Source of the DNA: JAJFTV01 sp964426355 | GTDB lineage: Bacteria; Chloroflexota; Anaerolineae; Anaerolineales; Anaerolineaceae | Assembly (NCBI GenBank): GCA_964426355.1 | Contig: CAYRRA010000043.1 | Location: forward strand, 1 to 24,814 | DNA: 24,814 nucleotides | Direction of reading: 5' to 3' | In this document: positions 1 through 7,243 of the stretch, piece by piece | How positions within the stretch are numbered: position 1 is the first letter of the stretch | How the letters are laid out: the number at the start of each line of letters is the position of its first letter | Made by a program: the position numbers and the translations under genes | The notes under the pieces: generated by a model | Seen by the model: the letters and a program-made list of their open reading frames with translations, nothing else | What the model was told of the DNA's origin: nothing | The model's database searches: none

Positions 1-67
1 ACTCGTTGTGCAGGAATTCGGCGTTGCGCAGACTGGCCAGGGGCATGATGCCCAGTACGATGGGTGC
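1..67 (-). pseudogene. Fragment resembling methylenetetrahydrofolate reductase (chimeric joint)
   Basis: Read on the minus strand in the frame starting at base 67, these bases encode a 22-residue stretch containing LGIMPLASLRNAEFLHNE. From memory this resembles the conserved 'GIMPL.S.RNAEFLHNEVPG' segment of the reductase half of YitJ-type homocysteine methyltransferase/5,10-methylenetetrahydrofolate reductases. The frame differs from that of the glycosyltransferase that precedes it on the same strand, and there is no start codon or upstream part of a reductase. It is therefore a fragment joined to another gene, either by misassembly at a contig end or by a real rearrangement. The reductase identity rests on recall of the motif, not on a search. 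Confidence 0.55.
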
Positions 68-417
68 ACAGAAACGAACAGGTCGCAAGGATTCTCTTCT
101 ACCAGGCGTTTGATTGCCTGGCGGATATAGGGCCAGGCAGCCTGGATCATCATATCCGCTTTCCGCTTTCCATCGCTCATACGGTAGCCGGCTTCCCACA
201 GACGCGGTGAACGCGTGAGTTGAGGGTAGAATTCTGGCGCCTGGTCAAACGGCATGGGTGCATACTCTTTAAAGATATCGATCATCCTGGTTTCAAAATG
301 ATGCGGATACTCTTTTGAGAGCGTCTCGATAATAGCTTCAGAAGAGCTTCGATGACCTCCACCGGTATCGGAAAAAAGGAAAACGATCCTCTTTTTAAGG
401 TTGGTTTGGGCTGTCAT
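62..417 (-). CDS. MGDG-synthase-like glycosyltransferase, N-terminal part only (broken)
   Basis: The ATG at 417 is preceded by AGGAG with a 4-base gap. About 118 residues can be read. They begin MTAQTNLKKRIVFLFSDTGG followed by GHRSSSEAI, the nucleotide-sugar family signature GGGHxxxAxAI of the monogalactosyldiacylglycerol synthase N-terminal domain (GT28 relatives). They run to DLFVSVHP, which matches the usual end of that domain. Known members transfer a sugar to diacylglycerol at the membrane. The expected C-terminal GT domain is absent: after VHP the frame yields Cys/Trp/Pro-rich residues atypical of the family, while the neighbouring frame gives a reductase-like sequence. The 5' end overlaps the DUF951 gene by 23 bases, so the two are probably cotranscribed. 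Confidence 0.7.
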
Positions 418-607
418 GGTTCTCCTGGGAGATGATCTTTTTCAACCGGTTTGATAGTTCCCGGCGGGAGAGCATCACTCGCCGCCTGCACTTCAGACAT
501 TCAAGACCGATGTCTGCGCCTAACCGGACGATTTTCCATTCATAGCCGCCACAGGGGTGTGGTTTGCGTAAACGGACGATGTCGTTCAAACGTAATTCCG
601 GAAGCAC
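395..607 (-). CDS. DUF951 family protein
   Basis: A small cytoplasmic protein of about 70 residues. It has the DUF951 hallmark DIVRLRKPHPCGGYEW, followed by VRLGADIGLECLKCRRRVML with CxxC, and a basic RRELSNRLKK tail. The pattern KPHPCG...W...R.GaDi...C..C suggests a small metal- or nucleic-acid-binding fold, but its function is unknown. I chose the GTG at 607 because it places the usual eight or so residues before DIV. A perfect TATAAT on the minus strand (615-620) ends 7 bases before it, which implies a leaderless message. An ATG at 652 would give 85 residues but would lie upstream of that -10 box. The 3' end overlaps the glycosyltransferase start by 23 bases. Confidence 0.8.
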   Translation of the reverse strand: MLPELRLNDIVRLRKPHPCGGYEWKIVRLGADIGLECLKCRRRVMLSRRELSNRLKKIISQENHDSPNQP

Positions 608-614
608 GTTATTG

Positions 615-620
615 ATTATA
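615..620 (-). promoter_or_regulatory. -10 box for the DUF951 gene (leaderless candidate)
   Basis: On the minus strand the six bases read TATAAT, a perfect -10 hexamer. The GTG start at 607 follows after 7 bases, so transcription would begin at or very near the start codon. No convincing -35 is seen 16-18 bases upstream. Confidence 0.4.
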
Positions 621-630
621 CCACCCGTGT

Positions 631-636
631 TATAAT
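631..636 (+). promoter_or_regulatory. -10 box for the M50 protease operon
   Basis: A perfect TATAAT, with only a weak GTTATT 16 bases upstream. Transcription would start near 643, downstream of the possible ATG at 638 and upstream of the ATG at 677. It lies 10 bases from the oppositely oriented TATAAT at 615-620, so the divergent genes share a very compact promoter region. Confidence 0.45.
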
Positions 637-676
637 CATGAGACGCCTGCATTGTGCGTTAAGGTATAGACAGGTT

Positions 677-1330
677 ATGTTAAATTTGAACCCCGCAACC
701 ATTATCTCCCGTATCATCACGTTATTAATCGCGTTCACCATACATGAATTTTCACATGCATGGGTAGCTGACCGTTTCGGCGACGATACCCCGCGCGCGC
801 ATGGACGGTTATCGCTTAACCCGGCGGTGCATCTTGACTTGATGGGCACCTTGATGTTGCTTTTTGCTGGTTTTGGGTGGGCAAAGCCTGTGCCGGTTAA
901 TCCTTATGCACTGCGCCGCCGTTCTTCAGCAGCAATGATGCTGGTATCAATCGCTGGTCCACTCTCTAACCTGCTTTTGGCGATCCTGGCAGCTATTCTC
1001 CTCCGTTTTGGGTTGGTGCCTTCGGTGGGCAGCAATTACCCCGGTTTTTTGCCCACGCCATTTTCTTTTTTGTGGGATTTTATGGCGATCAATATTCTGC
1101 TGATGTTGTTTAACTTAATTCCTCTGGCACCATTGGATGGCGAAAAAGTGCTGGAGTTCTTCCTGCCGCCTGCCGGTGTGCGTTTTCTCGATCAAATCCG
1201 CCCGTATGGACCGATGCTTTTGCTCGCCATAGTACTGGTTCTGCCCTATTTCGGAATCGATCTCTTTAGTATCATCCTCCGTCCACTACTCAGGACGATC
1301 TCAAGCATATTATTAGGAGTTTCCTTATGA
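677..1330 (+). CDS. Site-2 protease family zinc metalloprotease (M50)
   Basis: An integral membrane zinc protease of 217 residues, the size of the minimal S2P/M50 core. The first membrane segment holds HEFSH (residues 23-27), the HExxH zinc site with catalytic Glu24. A later segment holds NLIPLAPLDG, whose Asp154 is the third metal ligand. Further hydrophobic segments lie around 85-110 and 190-217. Known relatives cleave substrates within the membrane, but no substrate is evident here. I prefer the ATG at 677 (short AGG just upstream, hydrophobic domain begins directly) over the ATG at 638, which lies between the -10 box and the likely transcription start. The stop overlaps the next gene's ATG (ATGA), so the two are translationally coupled. 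Confidence 0.88.
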   Translation: MLNLNPATIISRIITLLIAFTIHEFSHAWVADRFGDDTPRAHGRLSLNPAVHLDLMGTLMLLFAGFGWAKPVPVNPYALRRRSSAAMMLVSIAGPLSNLLLAILAAILLRFGLVPSVGSNYPGFLPTPFSFLWDFMAINILLMLFNLIPLAPLDGEKVLEFFLPPAGVRFLDQIRPYGPMLLLAIVLVLPYFGIDLFSIILRPLLRTISSILLGVSL

Positions 1331-2319
1331 CCGTTCAAATCAGCATAATTGGCATGGGCCAGGTTGGTACTTCCATCGGGCTGGCATTGGAACCGCAAAA
1401 AGAGCGCATCCTGCGCGTGGGTCATGACCGCAAACCAGATATAGCCCGTCAGGCAGAAAAAATGGGCGCACTGGATAAGGTGATTGGCAATTTACACGCC
1501 GCTGTCGAGGGTGCGGACCTGGTAATCCTGGCGGTCCCCGAGGATCAAATTAAGAAGACACTGGAGCAAATTACCCCGGATTTAAAAGAAGGGGCTGTGT
1601 TGATGGACGCTTCCAGCAGCATGGTTACGGTTGGAAAATGGGTGAAAGAGCTGCTCCCGGATGAGCGGTATTTTGCCACCATTTGCCCCAGTGTGAACCC
1701 GCAGTACCTGGGCGATCTTATGCTGGGTCCTGATGCAGCTCATGCCGACCTGTTCAAGAAAAGCCTGCTGGTGATTTCCAGCCCTCCGGGTATGCCAGCG
1801 GATGCCATCCGCTTGGCGACCGAACTGGCTTCACTCCTGGGTGCCACGCCGTTTTATGCTGATCCGCTCGAGTTTGACGGACTGGTGGCTGCATCCAACG
1901 TGTTGCCGCAACTATTGGGGGTTGCGTTGGTCAACGCCACTGTTACCCAGCCGGGCTGGCGTGAAGGTAGAAAGCTGGCGGGAAAAAATTTCCATCACAT
2001 TACCGAGCCGTTGATGTTTTTGCCTGAAGGGAGCTCTTTAGAGCACCAGGCAATGATGAACCGTGAGAATGTGGTGCGAGTGATTAACGATCTCATCCTG
2101 TCCTTGAAGGATATCCGCGATGCCGTTCAAGATGAAGACCGAGAGGTACTTGACAGGCTGGTTGGTGACGCACGCAAAAGCCAGGCGGAATGGTACAACC
2201 AGCGGATGAGCGCAGAATGGGAAAAAGACCGTTCGCGACCTGAAATGCCATCCACCGGTGAGCAGTTATCGCGCTTCTTCACCGGCGGGTTATTTAAAAA
2301 GCGCGAGGACAAAAAGTAA
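1327..2319 (+). CDS. Prephenate dehydrogenase-like NAD(P)-binding protein
   Basis: 330 residues. The N-terminus IIGMGQVGTSIG is a Rossmann dinucleotide-binding loop (GxGxxG, residues 9-14), followed by the acceptor-strand region VGHDRKP and a conserved AVPEDQI turn near residue 70. A helical C-terminal half follows, with dimer-type segments ATELASLLGATPF and LVAASNVLPQLLG. This is the layout of TyrA/prephenate dehydrogenases, which oxidatively decarboxylate prephenate in tyrosine synthesis. The catalytic His region is not clear and the C-terminus is charged and extended, so a different dehydrogenase role is possible. The start overlaps the M50 gene by 4 bases. Confidence 0.75.
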   Translation: MTVQISIIGMGQVGTSIGLALEPQKERILRVGHDRKPDIARQAEKMGALDKVIGNLHAAVEGADLVILAVPEDQIKKTLEQITPDLKEGAVLMDASSSMVTVGKWVKELLPDERYFATICPSVNPQYLGDLMLGPDAAHADLFKKSLLVISSPPGMPADAIRLATELASLLGATPFYADPLEFDGLVAASNVLPQLLGVALVNATVTQPGWREGRKLAGKNFHHITEPLMFLPEGSSLEHQAMMNRENVVRVINDLILSLKDIRDAVQDEDREVLDRLVGDARKSQAEWYNQRMSAEWEKDRSRPEMPSTGEQLSRFFTGGLFKKREDKK

Positions 2320-2360
2320 TCATCTTCACCTGAAGAAGTTCTACCGGGAGAGGAAAGCGT

Positions 2361-4508
2361 ATGAAGGAAATCAAACGGGCTTTACCCAATCATTTCAGTC
2401 TGCCAGTACGCATCAAGCGGCTGGGTGAACTGGCGTATAACCTGTGGTGGGTGTGGAACCCGGACGGCAGGGCTGTTTTTTATCGCATTGACCGCCCTTT
2501 ATGGGAGGAATCACACCATAATCCGGTTGCATTTTTGAAGAAACTGGACCGTGCCAGGCTCAACGCCATGGCGAGCGACCGCGATTACCTGGCTTTCTAT
2601 GATGAGGTGTTTGAATCCTTTGATCGTTATATGCAGGAAAAAAACACCTGGTTCGCCCGGCAGTACCCCGATTTGAAAGATAAATCGATTGCTTATTTCT
2701 CGTTTGAGTTCGGTTTGCACGAATCGTTACCGGTTTATGCTGGCGGTCTGGGTGTTCTATCAGGTGACCATTTGAAAGAATCCAGCGATTTGGGGATTCC
2801 GCTGACCGGATTGGGTTTCATTTACCGGCAGGGTTACTTCACACAGCATATCACCGAAGACGGATGGCAGACGACCGGTAATTACATCCTCAACCTGGAT
2901 GAAATGCCGGTGATACCGCTCTTCGACAGTGAGGACAAGCCGTTGATGGTTTCTGTGGAGCTGCCTCAACGCAAGGTGTATGCACGCGTATGGGAGATTC
3001 GCGTGGGGCGTATCTCGCTTCTTTTGCTCGACACGGATGTGGATGCCAATTCACAAAACGACCGGCAGTTGACCGCGCGCCTCTACAGCAGCGACCTGGA
3101 TGTACGTATCTCTCAGGAAATCTTATTGGGAATTGGCGGGGTTAAGGTGTTTAACCTCCTGGGTCTTAACCCAACGATCTGGCACATGAACGAAGGGCAT
3201 TCTGCGTTCCTGGCTGTTCAGCGCATCCGAGACCTGGTGCAGAAAGGGCAGACCTTTGAGCAGGCGCGGCAGCAGGTGGCGCGCACCAATGTGTTTACCA
3301 CCCATACCCCCGTTCCAGCAGGGATTGACCAGTTTCCCTTGTGGATGATTGACAAGTACTTCACCAATATCTTGCCGGAAATGCAGCTAACCCGTGACCA
3401 GTTTATCGACCTCGGACGGCATCAACAAGCCTGGGGGGAGAATTTCAGCATGCCTGTTCTGGCGTTGAAGCTCTCAGAGCAGCGTAATGCAGTTTCTGAA
3501 TTGCACGGGCAGGTTTCTCGCAAGATGTGGAATTTCCTCTGGTCGGAGCGCAGCGAGGACGACGTGCCGATTTCTTACATCACCAACGGCGTCCACCCGT
3601 TGAGCTGGATGTCTACCCGGATGCGAAAGTGTTTTGACCGGCACCTGGGCAAAGATTGGATTGAACATATCGATGATGCCAGCATGTGGGAAAGGGTGAT
3701 GGATATCCCTGATGATGAGTTTTGGTCGGTTCACCAGGGAATGAAAGACGACCTGGTGCGTTACATCATCTGGCGGGCGCGCAACCAATGGGTGAGCAAC
3801 ACTTTTCACCCGGTACAGGTGATTGCCGGCGGGGTGCTCCTGGACAGCCAGGTGCTTACCATCGGTTTTGCGCGGCGCTTTGCCACATATAAACGCGCTT
3901 ATCTCATCTTGCAGGATTACGAACGGCTACTGCGGATAATGAACCATGCTGAAATGCCGGTACAGATTATCTTCGCTGGAAAAGCACATCCGGCTGATGA
4001 GCCAGGAAAATTAATCATTCAGCAGATATACCGGGCTGTCAAAGATGCGCGCACTGGAGGACGGATGGTCTTCCTGGAAGATTATGAGATGAATGTTGCT
4101 CGCAACCTGGTGCAAGGTGTGGATATCTGGCTGAATACGCCGCGTATCCCCAATGAAGCATCGGGTACCTCTGGGATGAAAGCTGCCATGAACGGCGTTT
4201 TGAACTTCTCCGTTCGTGACGGTTGGTGGAAAGAAGGTTACAACGGCGAAAACGGTTGGAAGATCGGTCAGGATGAGCCCAATGATGACGCCGCCGAGCA
4301 GGATTATGCTGATGCAGAAGATTTTTACGATACGCTGGAGAACCAGATCCTGCCTCTCTTTTATAAGAACGGGAGGTATGCAAAGCCTTGTCCCGAATGG
4401 GTCAGGCGCATGAAAGAATCCGTGCGCACATTGGCTCCCCAGTTCAGCACCACACGCATGTTGAAGGAATATGTTAACCAGATGTATCTTCCTGGGTTCA
4501 AATCCTGA
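2361..4508 (+). CDS. glgP: Alpha-glucan (glycogen/maltodextrin) phosphorylase
   Basis: 715 residues of the GT35 family, short prokaryotic type. It releases glucose 1-phosphate from alpha-1,4-glucans in the cytoplasm. Visible features are the N-terminal RIKRLGELAYNLWWVWNP typical of this subgroup; SIAYFSFEFGLHESLPVYAG and GGLGVLSGDHLKESSDLG; WHMNEGHSAF; THTPVPAGIDQF; and the pyridoxal-phosphate motif ASGTSGMKAAMNG with the cofactor lysine at residue 607. The length fits the subgroup and all core motifs are intact. The ATG is preceded by GGGAGAGGA about 6 bases upstream. It lies 41 bases after the dehydrogenase gene, so it may belong to the same transcript. No glgB or glgA is nearby. Confidence 0.93.
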   Translation: MKEIKRALPNHFSLPVRIKRLGELAYNLWWVWNPDGRAVFYRIDRPLWEESHHNPVAFLKKLDRARLNAMASDRDYLAFYDEVFESFDRYMQEKNTWFARQYPDLKDKSIAYFSFEFGLHESLPVYAGGLGVLSGDHLKESSDLGIPLTGLGFIYRQGYFTQHITEDGWQTTGNYILNLDEMPVIPLFDSEDKPLMVSVELPQRKVYARVWEIRVGRISLLLLDTDVDANSQNDRQLTARLYSSDLDVRISQEILLGIGGVKVFNLLGLNPTIWHMNEGHSAFLAVQRIRDLVQKGQTFEQARQQVARTNVFTTHTPVPAGIDQFPLWMIDKYFTNILPEMQLTRDQFIDLGRHQQAWGENFSMPVLALKLSEQRNAVSELHGQVSRKMWNFLWSERSEDDVPISYITNGVHPLSWMSTRMRKCFDRHLGKDWIEHIDDASMWERVMDIPDDEFWSVHQGMKDDLVRYIIWRARNQWVSNTFHPVQVIAGGVLLDSQVLTIGFARRFATYKRAYLILQDYERLLRIMNHAEMPVQIIFAGKAHPADEPGKLIIQQIYRAVKDARTGGRMVFLEDYEMNVARNLVQGVDIWLNTPRIPNEASGTSGMKAAMNGVLNFSVRDGWWKEGYNGENGWKIGQDEPNDDAAEQDYADAEDFYDTLENQILPLFYKNGRYAKPCPEWVRRMKESVRTLAPQFSTTRMLKEYVNQMYLPGFKS

Positions 4509-4555
4509 AGATATCACCACAGAGCTACATAATATTTTTATCATGCAGGGTGTAA

Positions 4556-4601
4556 CCTGGTTGTGAACGTTCTCGTCTGAGAATCGGAGATCCTGACCAG
4601 G
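4556..4601 (+). terminator. Weak hairpin after glgP
   Basis: Two nested inverted repeats are visible: CCTGG (4556-4560) with CCAGG (4597-4601), and TTCTC/GAGAA around the loop GTCT (4570-4583). No uridine run follows, so a role in ending the glgP transcript is only possible. Confidence 0.25.
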
Positions 4602-4660
4602 TAATGCCCTGTTCAAATTTTCAGTCAAATTATGACACTCTCAGACGAATTCAGGAAGAA

Positions 4661-4682
4661 AGTAAATTAATTTGAGTGATTT
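4661..4682 (+). repeat. Operator-like repeat, copy 1
   Basis: A 22-base unit, the most diverged of three: it matches copy 2 at 16 of 22 positions. Its end reaches the -35 box of the mmd promoter, and its start is 31 bases before the start of copy 2. Confidence 0.45.
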
Positions 4683-4711
4683 TTACACGAGAGTAAACTG
4701 ATTTTTATGAT
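4682..4711 (+). promoter_or_regulatory. Promoter of the mmd decarboxylase operon
   Basis: TTTACA (4682-4687), an 18-base spacer and TATGAT (4706-4711); each hexamer has 5 of 6 consensus bases. Transcription would start near 4718, giving a leader of about 60 bases before mmdA. The operator-like repeats lie across the -35 edge, across the spacer and -10, and just downstream of the start, a layout expected for repression. Confidence 0.55.
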
Positions 4712-4713
4712 TA
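4692..4713 (+). repeat. Operator-like repeat, copy 2
   Basis: The 22-base unit contains AGTAAACTGATTTTTATGAT. It agrees with copy 3 at 19 of 22 positions. It covers the spacer and the -10 box of the mmd promoter. Confidence 0.5.
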
Positions 4714-4733
4714 CAATTACTTTCTAACCCGGA

Positions 4734-4755
4734 AATAAACTGATTAATATGATTA
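4734..4755 (+). repeat. Operator-like repeat, copy 3
   Basis: The 22-base unit contains AATAAACTGATTAATATGAT. It starts 42 bases (four helical turns) after copy 2 and lies downstream of the predicted transcription start, between it and the AGAGGGA ribosome-binding site of mmdA. Confidence 0.5.
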
Positions 4756-4777
4756 ATTCAAATAAAGAGGGAATCCA

Positions 4778-6331
4778 ATGCCAGAGATAGATCCTCGTAT
4801 CGCCGAACTGCGTAAACGAAGGGCAAAAGCCCTGGAAGGCGGCGGCGAAGAACGTATTGCCAAGCAACATGCCAAAGGCAAAATGACAGCGCGTGAACGG
4901 CTTGACTTGTTGTTGGATGCAGGCACGTTTCACGAATTGGAAGCTTTTGTGCTTCCGCCGAAGGACGAATTAGGACTTTCGGACGAAGGTTTGCCAGGAG
5001 ATGGCGTCGTTACCGGTTACGGTGAAATTGACGGACGCACGGTGTATGTCTATTCGCAGGATTTCACCGTGATGGGTGGCGCACTGGGAGAAATGCATGG
5101 TCGGAAAATTTGTCATGTGATGGACCTGGCAGTCTCCTGTGGAGCCCCGGTAATCGGCTTGATCGATTCCGGCGGCGCGCGCATCCAGGAAGGTGTGCGC
5201 GGGTTGGGTGGATATGCGGAGGTTTTCCGCCGAAACGCCCAATATTCCGGTGTGGTGCCGCAAATCAGCATCATTTTGGGTCCATGTGCCGGTGGGGCAG
5301 CCTATTCGCCCGCAGTGACCGATGTGGTCATCATGGTCGAAAAGCAATCCTATATGTTCCTGACTGGTCCGAACGTGATTAAATCGGTGACCGGCGAGGA
5401 AATCGATTTTGAAGGTTTGGGTGGGGCAAAAGTTCATTTGGGTATCAGCGGAACCGCACATCTCACCACGGCAACCGAGAAGGAAGCCATCAACCTGGCG
5501 CGCTGCGTGCTGGGACATTTCCCGTCCAACAACCTCGACAATCCGCCGTTTATTGCCACCGATGACGACCCCAACCGCATGGACGAAGTACTAAACAACC
5601 TTGTTCCAATCGATCCATCGATGCCGTACTTAATGCATGATGCCATCGCGATGATTGTGGACAGCGGTACATTTATTGAATTTCAGGCTGATTTCGCCCG
5701 CAATGCCATAACCGGTTTTGCGAGGATGGGGGGACAGAGCGTGGGGATTGTTGCCCAGGAGCCCAGCGTGATGGCGGGCGTTATGGATATCGACTCTGCG
5801 GATAAGATTTCCCGATTTGTTCGGATGTGTGATGCGTTCAATATCCCGCTGGTGACGTTTGTGGATTCACCGGGCTTTTTGCCCGGCGTTGACCAGGAGC
5901 ATCGCGGTGTGATTCGTCATGGCGCGAAGGTGTTATACGCTTATGCCGAAGCGACGGTGCCGAAGATCAGCATCGTCACGCGCAAGGCTTACGGCGGCGC
6001 GTACGTGGTGATGAGCAGCAAATACATGGGTACCGATATCACCTTTGCCTGGCCCAGCGCGGAAATCGCCGTGATGGGTGCAGATGGCGCGGTGAATATC
6101 CTCTATCGCAAACAAATCAGCGAAGCTGAGGATGCCAAGGCAGCCCGTACCCAGTATACCGAGCAGTATCGCGCCCAGTTCCTCAATCCGTATGCCTCAG
6201 CAGAACAGGGTTATATCGATGAAGTGATCGAACCCTGTGAAACCCGTTCCAGGGTGATCCGTTCGCTGCACGCTTTACGTGATAAACACGTACAGGTGCA
6301 GCCGAGAAAACACGGCAACATTCCGCTCTAG
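4778..6331 (+). CDS. mmdA: Methylmalonyl-CoA decarboxylase alpha subunit / acyl-CoA carboxyltransferase
   Basis: 517 residues, the usual length of PccB/MmdA-type carboxyltransferases with two crotonase-like domains. Visible signatures are HAKGKMTARERLDLLLD near residue 32, the CoA/carboxybiotin loops IDSGGARIQEGV (129-140) and GPCAGGAAYSPAV (168-180), FVDSPGFLPGVDQE, and RKAYGGAYVVMSSK with AWPSAEIAVMG. It transfers a carboxyl group between an acyl-CoA and carrier-bound biotin. Followed directly by gamma, biotin-carrier and membrane beta subunits, with no biotin carboxylase, it is best read as the decarboxylating subunit of a sodium pump. Methylmalonyl-CoA is the likely substrate; glutaconyl-CoA or another acyl-CoA is not excluded. 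AGAGGGA precedes the ATG. Confidence 0.88.
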   Translation: MPEIDPRIAELRKRRAKALEGGGEERIAKQHAKGKMTARERLDLLLDAGTFHELEAFVLPPKDELGLSDEGLPGDGVVTGYGEIDGRTVYVYSQDFTVMGGALGEMHGRKICHVMDLAVSCGAPVIGLIDSGGARIQEGVRGLGGYAEVFRRNAQYSGVVPQISIILGPCAGGAAYSPAVTDVVIMVEKQSYMFLTGPNVIKSVTGEEIDFEGLGGAKVHLGISGTAHLTTATEKEAINLARCVLGHFPSNNLDNPPFIATDDDPNRMDEVLNNLVPIDPSMPYLMHDAIAMIVDSGTFIEFQADFARNAITGFARMGGQSVGIVAQEPSVMAGVMDIDSADKISRFVRMCDAFNIPLVTFVDSPGFLPGVDQEHRGVIRHGAKVLYAYAEATVPKISIVTRKAYGGAYVVMSSKYMGTDITFAWPSAEIAVMGADGAVNILYRKQISEAEDAKAARTQYTEQYRAQFLNPYASAEQGYIDEVIEPCETRSRVIRSLHALRDKHVQVQPRKHGNIPL

Positions 6332-6365
6332 ATCACCGCATCGGTTGATGAGTATTGGAGTAAAT

Positions 6366-6764
6366 ATGCAAATTGCATTGTTGATTACCGGGATTGGCAT
6401 GGGGCTGGTTTTTGTGGCGATCCTTTTCATGTGGGCAATGATGGAACTCCTGGTACGTTGGACCGCAGAGAAGAAAGCTGCTGTTGCCCCCGTTGAGCCA
6501 ACTGATCCGGTCGATGACCCGCAACCGCCTGAGCAAAACGGGCGAGATAAAAAGAAGATTGCAGCAGTCGCTGTTGCCACAGCTCTGCAACTCAGACGCC
6601 GGCAGGCGGCTGTAAAAGCGGTGCAGATGGCATTAGCCAGCCGCAACCAAACCGAAAACCCTGTCGCATCGCCTGGTGCACAATCCAACTGGCAGGCGGC
6701 GATGCGTGCCACGCAGCGTGAAAATCGCCTGCGCCTGTTCGAACGAAAACCCCGTGGGAGATAA
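6366..6764 (+). CDS. mmdD: Sodium-pump decarboxylase gamma subunit (OadG/MmdD-like)
   Basis: 132 residues. The N-terminus MQIALLITGIGMGLVFVAIL leads one membrane segment (about residues 3-28). A Pro/Glu/Asp-rich linker follows (about 40-60), then a basic, Ala/Arg-rich helical tail. This is the design of OadG-type subunits, which anchor the carboxyltransferase to the membrane subunit. The ATG at 6366 is chosen because GGAG lies 6 bases upstream and the membrane segment begins at once; the frame stays open upstream to 6279, but that part overlaps mmdA and looks non-coding. Gap to mmdA 34 bases, gap to mmdC 1 base. Sequence conservation in this family is low, so position in the operon carries much of the call. 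Confidence 0.78.
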   Translation: MQIALLITGIGMGLVFVAILFMWAMMELLVRWTAEKKAAVAPVEPTDPVDDPQPPEQNGRDKKKIAAVAVATALQLRRRQAAVKAVQMALASRNQTENPVASPGAQSNWQAAMRATQRENRLRLFERKPRGR

Positions 6765-6765
6765 T

Positions 6766-7233
6766 ATGAAAATTCGTGTGACGATTGATCAAGAAACCTT
6801 TGAAGTGGAAGTGGGCGATCTGTCCGCCCGTCCGATACTGGCAACTGTGGATGGCGAGACTTTTGAAATTCATCCGGAAGATTTACAGCCTCAATCCATC
6901 TCCACGTCTGCCGTCACCGTTCCCAAACCGGCGGCTGCCGCACCCACCCCGGCAATTGTGCCGCCAAAAGCACAACCCGCAGACTGTGCACCACCTGCAT
7001 CCAGTTCAACTTCATCCGATAAGCTGTTGAAAGCGCCTATTCCAGGTGTGATTATTTCAGTCTCGGTGAAAGTGGGCGACCAGGTGAGCCAGGGACAGGA
7101 GCTTTGTATGCTGGAAGCGATGAAGATGAAGAACGCGATTCGTTCCACGCGTTCGGGCACGATCGCTGCCATACTCATTTCCAACGGGGATACGGTCAGC
7201 CATGGTCAACCCCTGATGGAATTTAGCGATTGA
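6766..7233 (+). CDS. mmdC: Biotin carrier subunit of the decarboxylase
   Basis: 155 residues. A short N-terminal beta-rich part (MKIRVTIDQETFEVEVGD) is followed by an Ala/Pro-rich flexible linker (about 45-85) and a C-terminal biotinyl domain (about 88-155). The biotin site is EAMKM with Lys120, 35 residues from the C-terminus as is usual, framed by APIPGVI and GDTVSHGQPL. The carrier shuttles CO2 from the alpha subunit to the membrane beta subunit. The ATG at 6766 follows GGGAG at the end of mmdD after one intergenic base; an upstream in-frame ATG at 6676 lies inside mmdD and is disfavoured. The linker length is typical of sodium-pump carriers. Confidence 0.9.
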   Translation: MKIRVTIDQETFEVEVGDLSARPILATVDGETFEIHPEDLQPQSISTSAVTVPKPAAAAPTPAIVPPKAQPADCAPPASSSTSSDKLLKAPIPGVIISVSVKVGDQVSQGQELCMLEAMKMKNAIRSTRSGTIAAILISNGDTVSHGQPLMEFSD

Positions 7234-7243
7234 AAGGGCGCAA

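Noticed and set aside
638..676. Upstream ATG at 638 for the M50 protease
   Set aside because: It sits two bases after the TATAAT box, before the likely transcription start, and the extra 13 residues do not look like part of the protein.
4011..4628. Minus-strand open frame of 205 codons over the glgP 3' end
   Set aside because: It lies opposite the pyridoxal-phosphate region of glgP and shows no protein family features.
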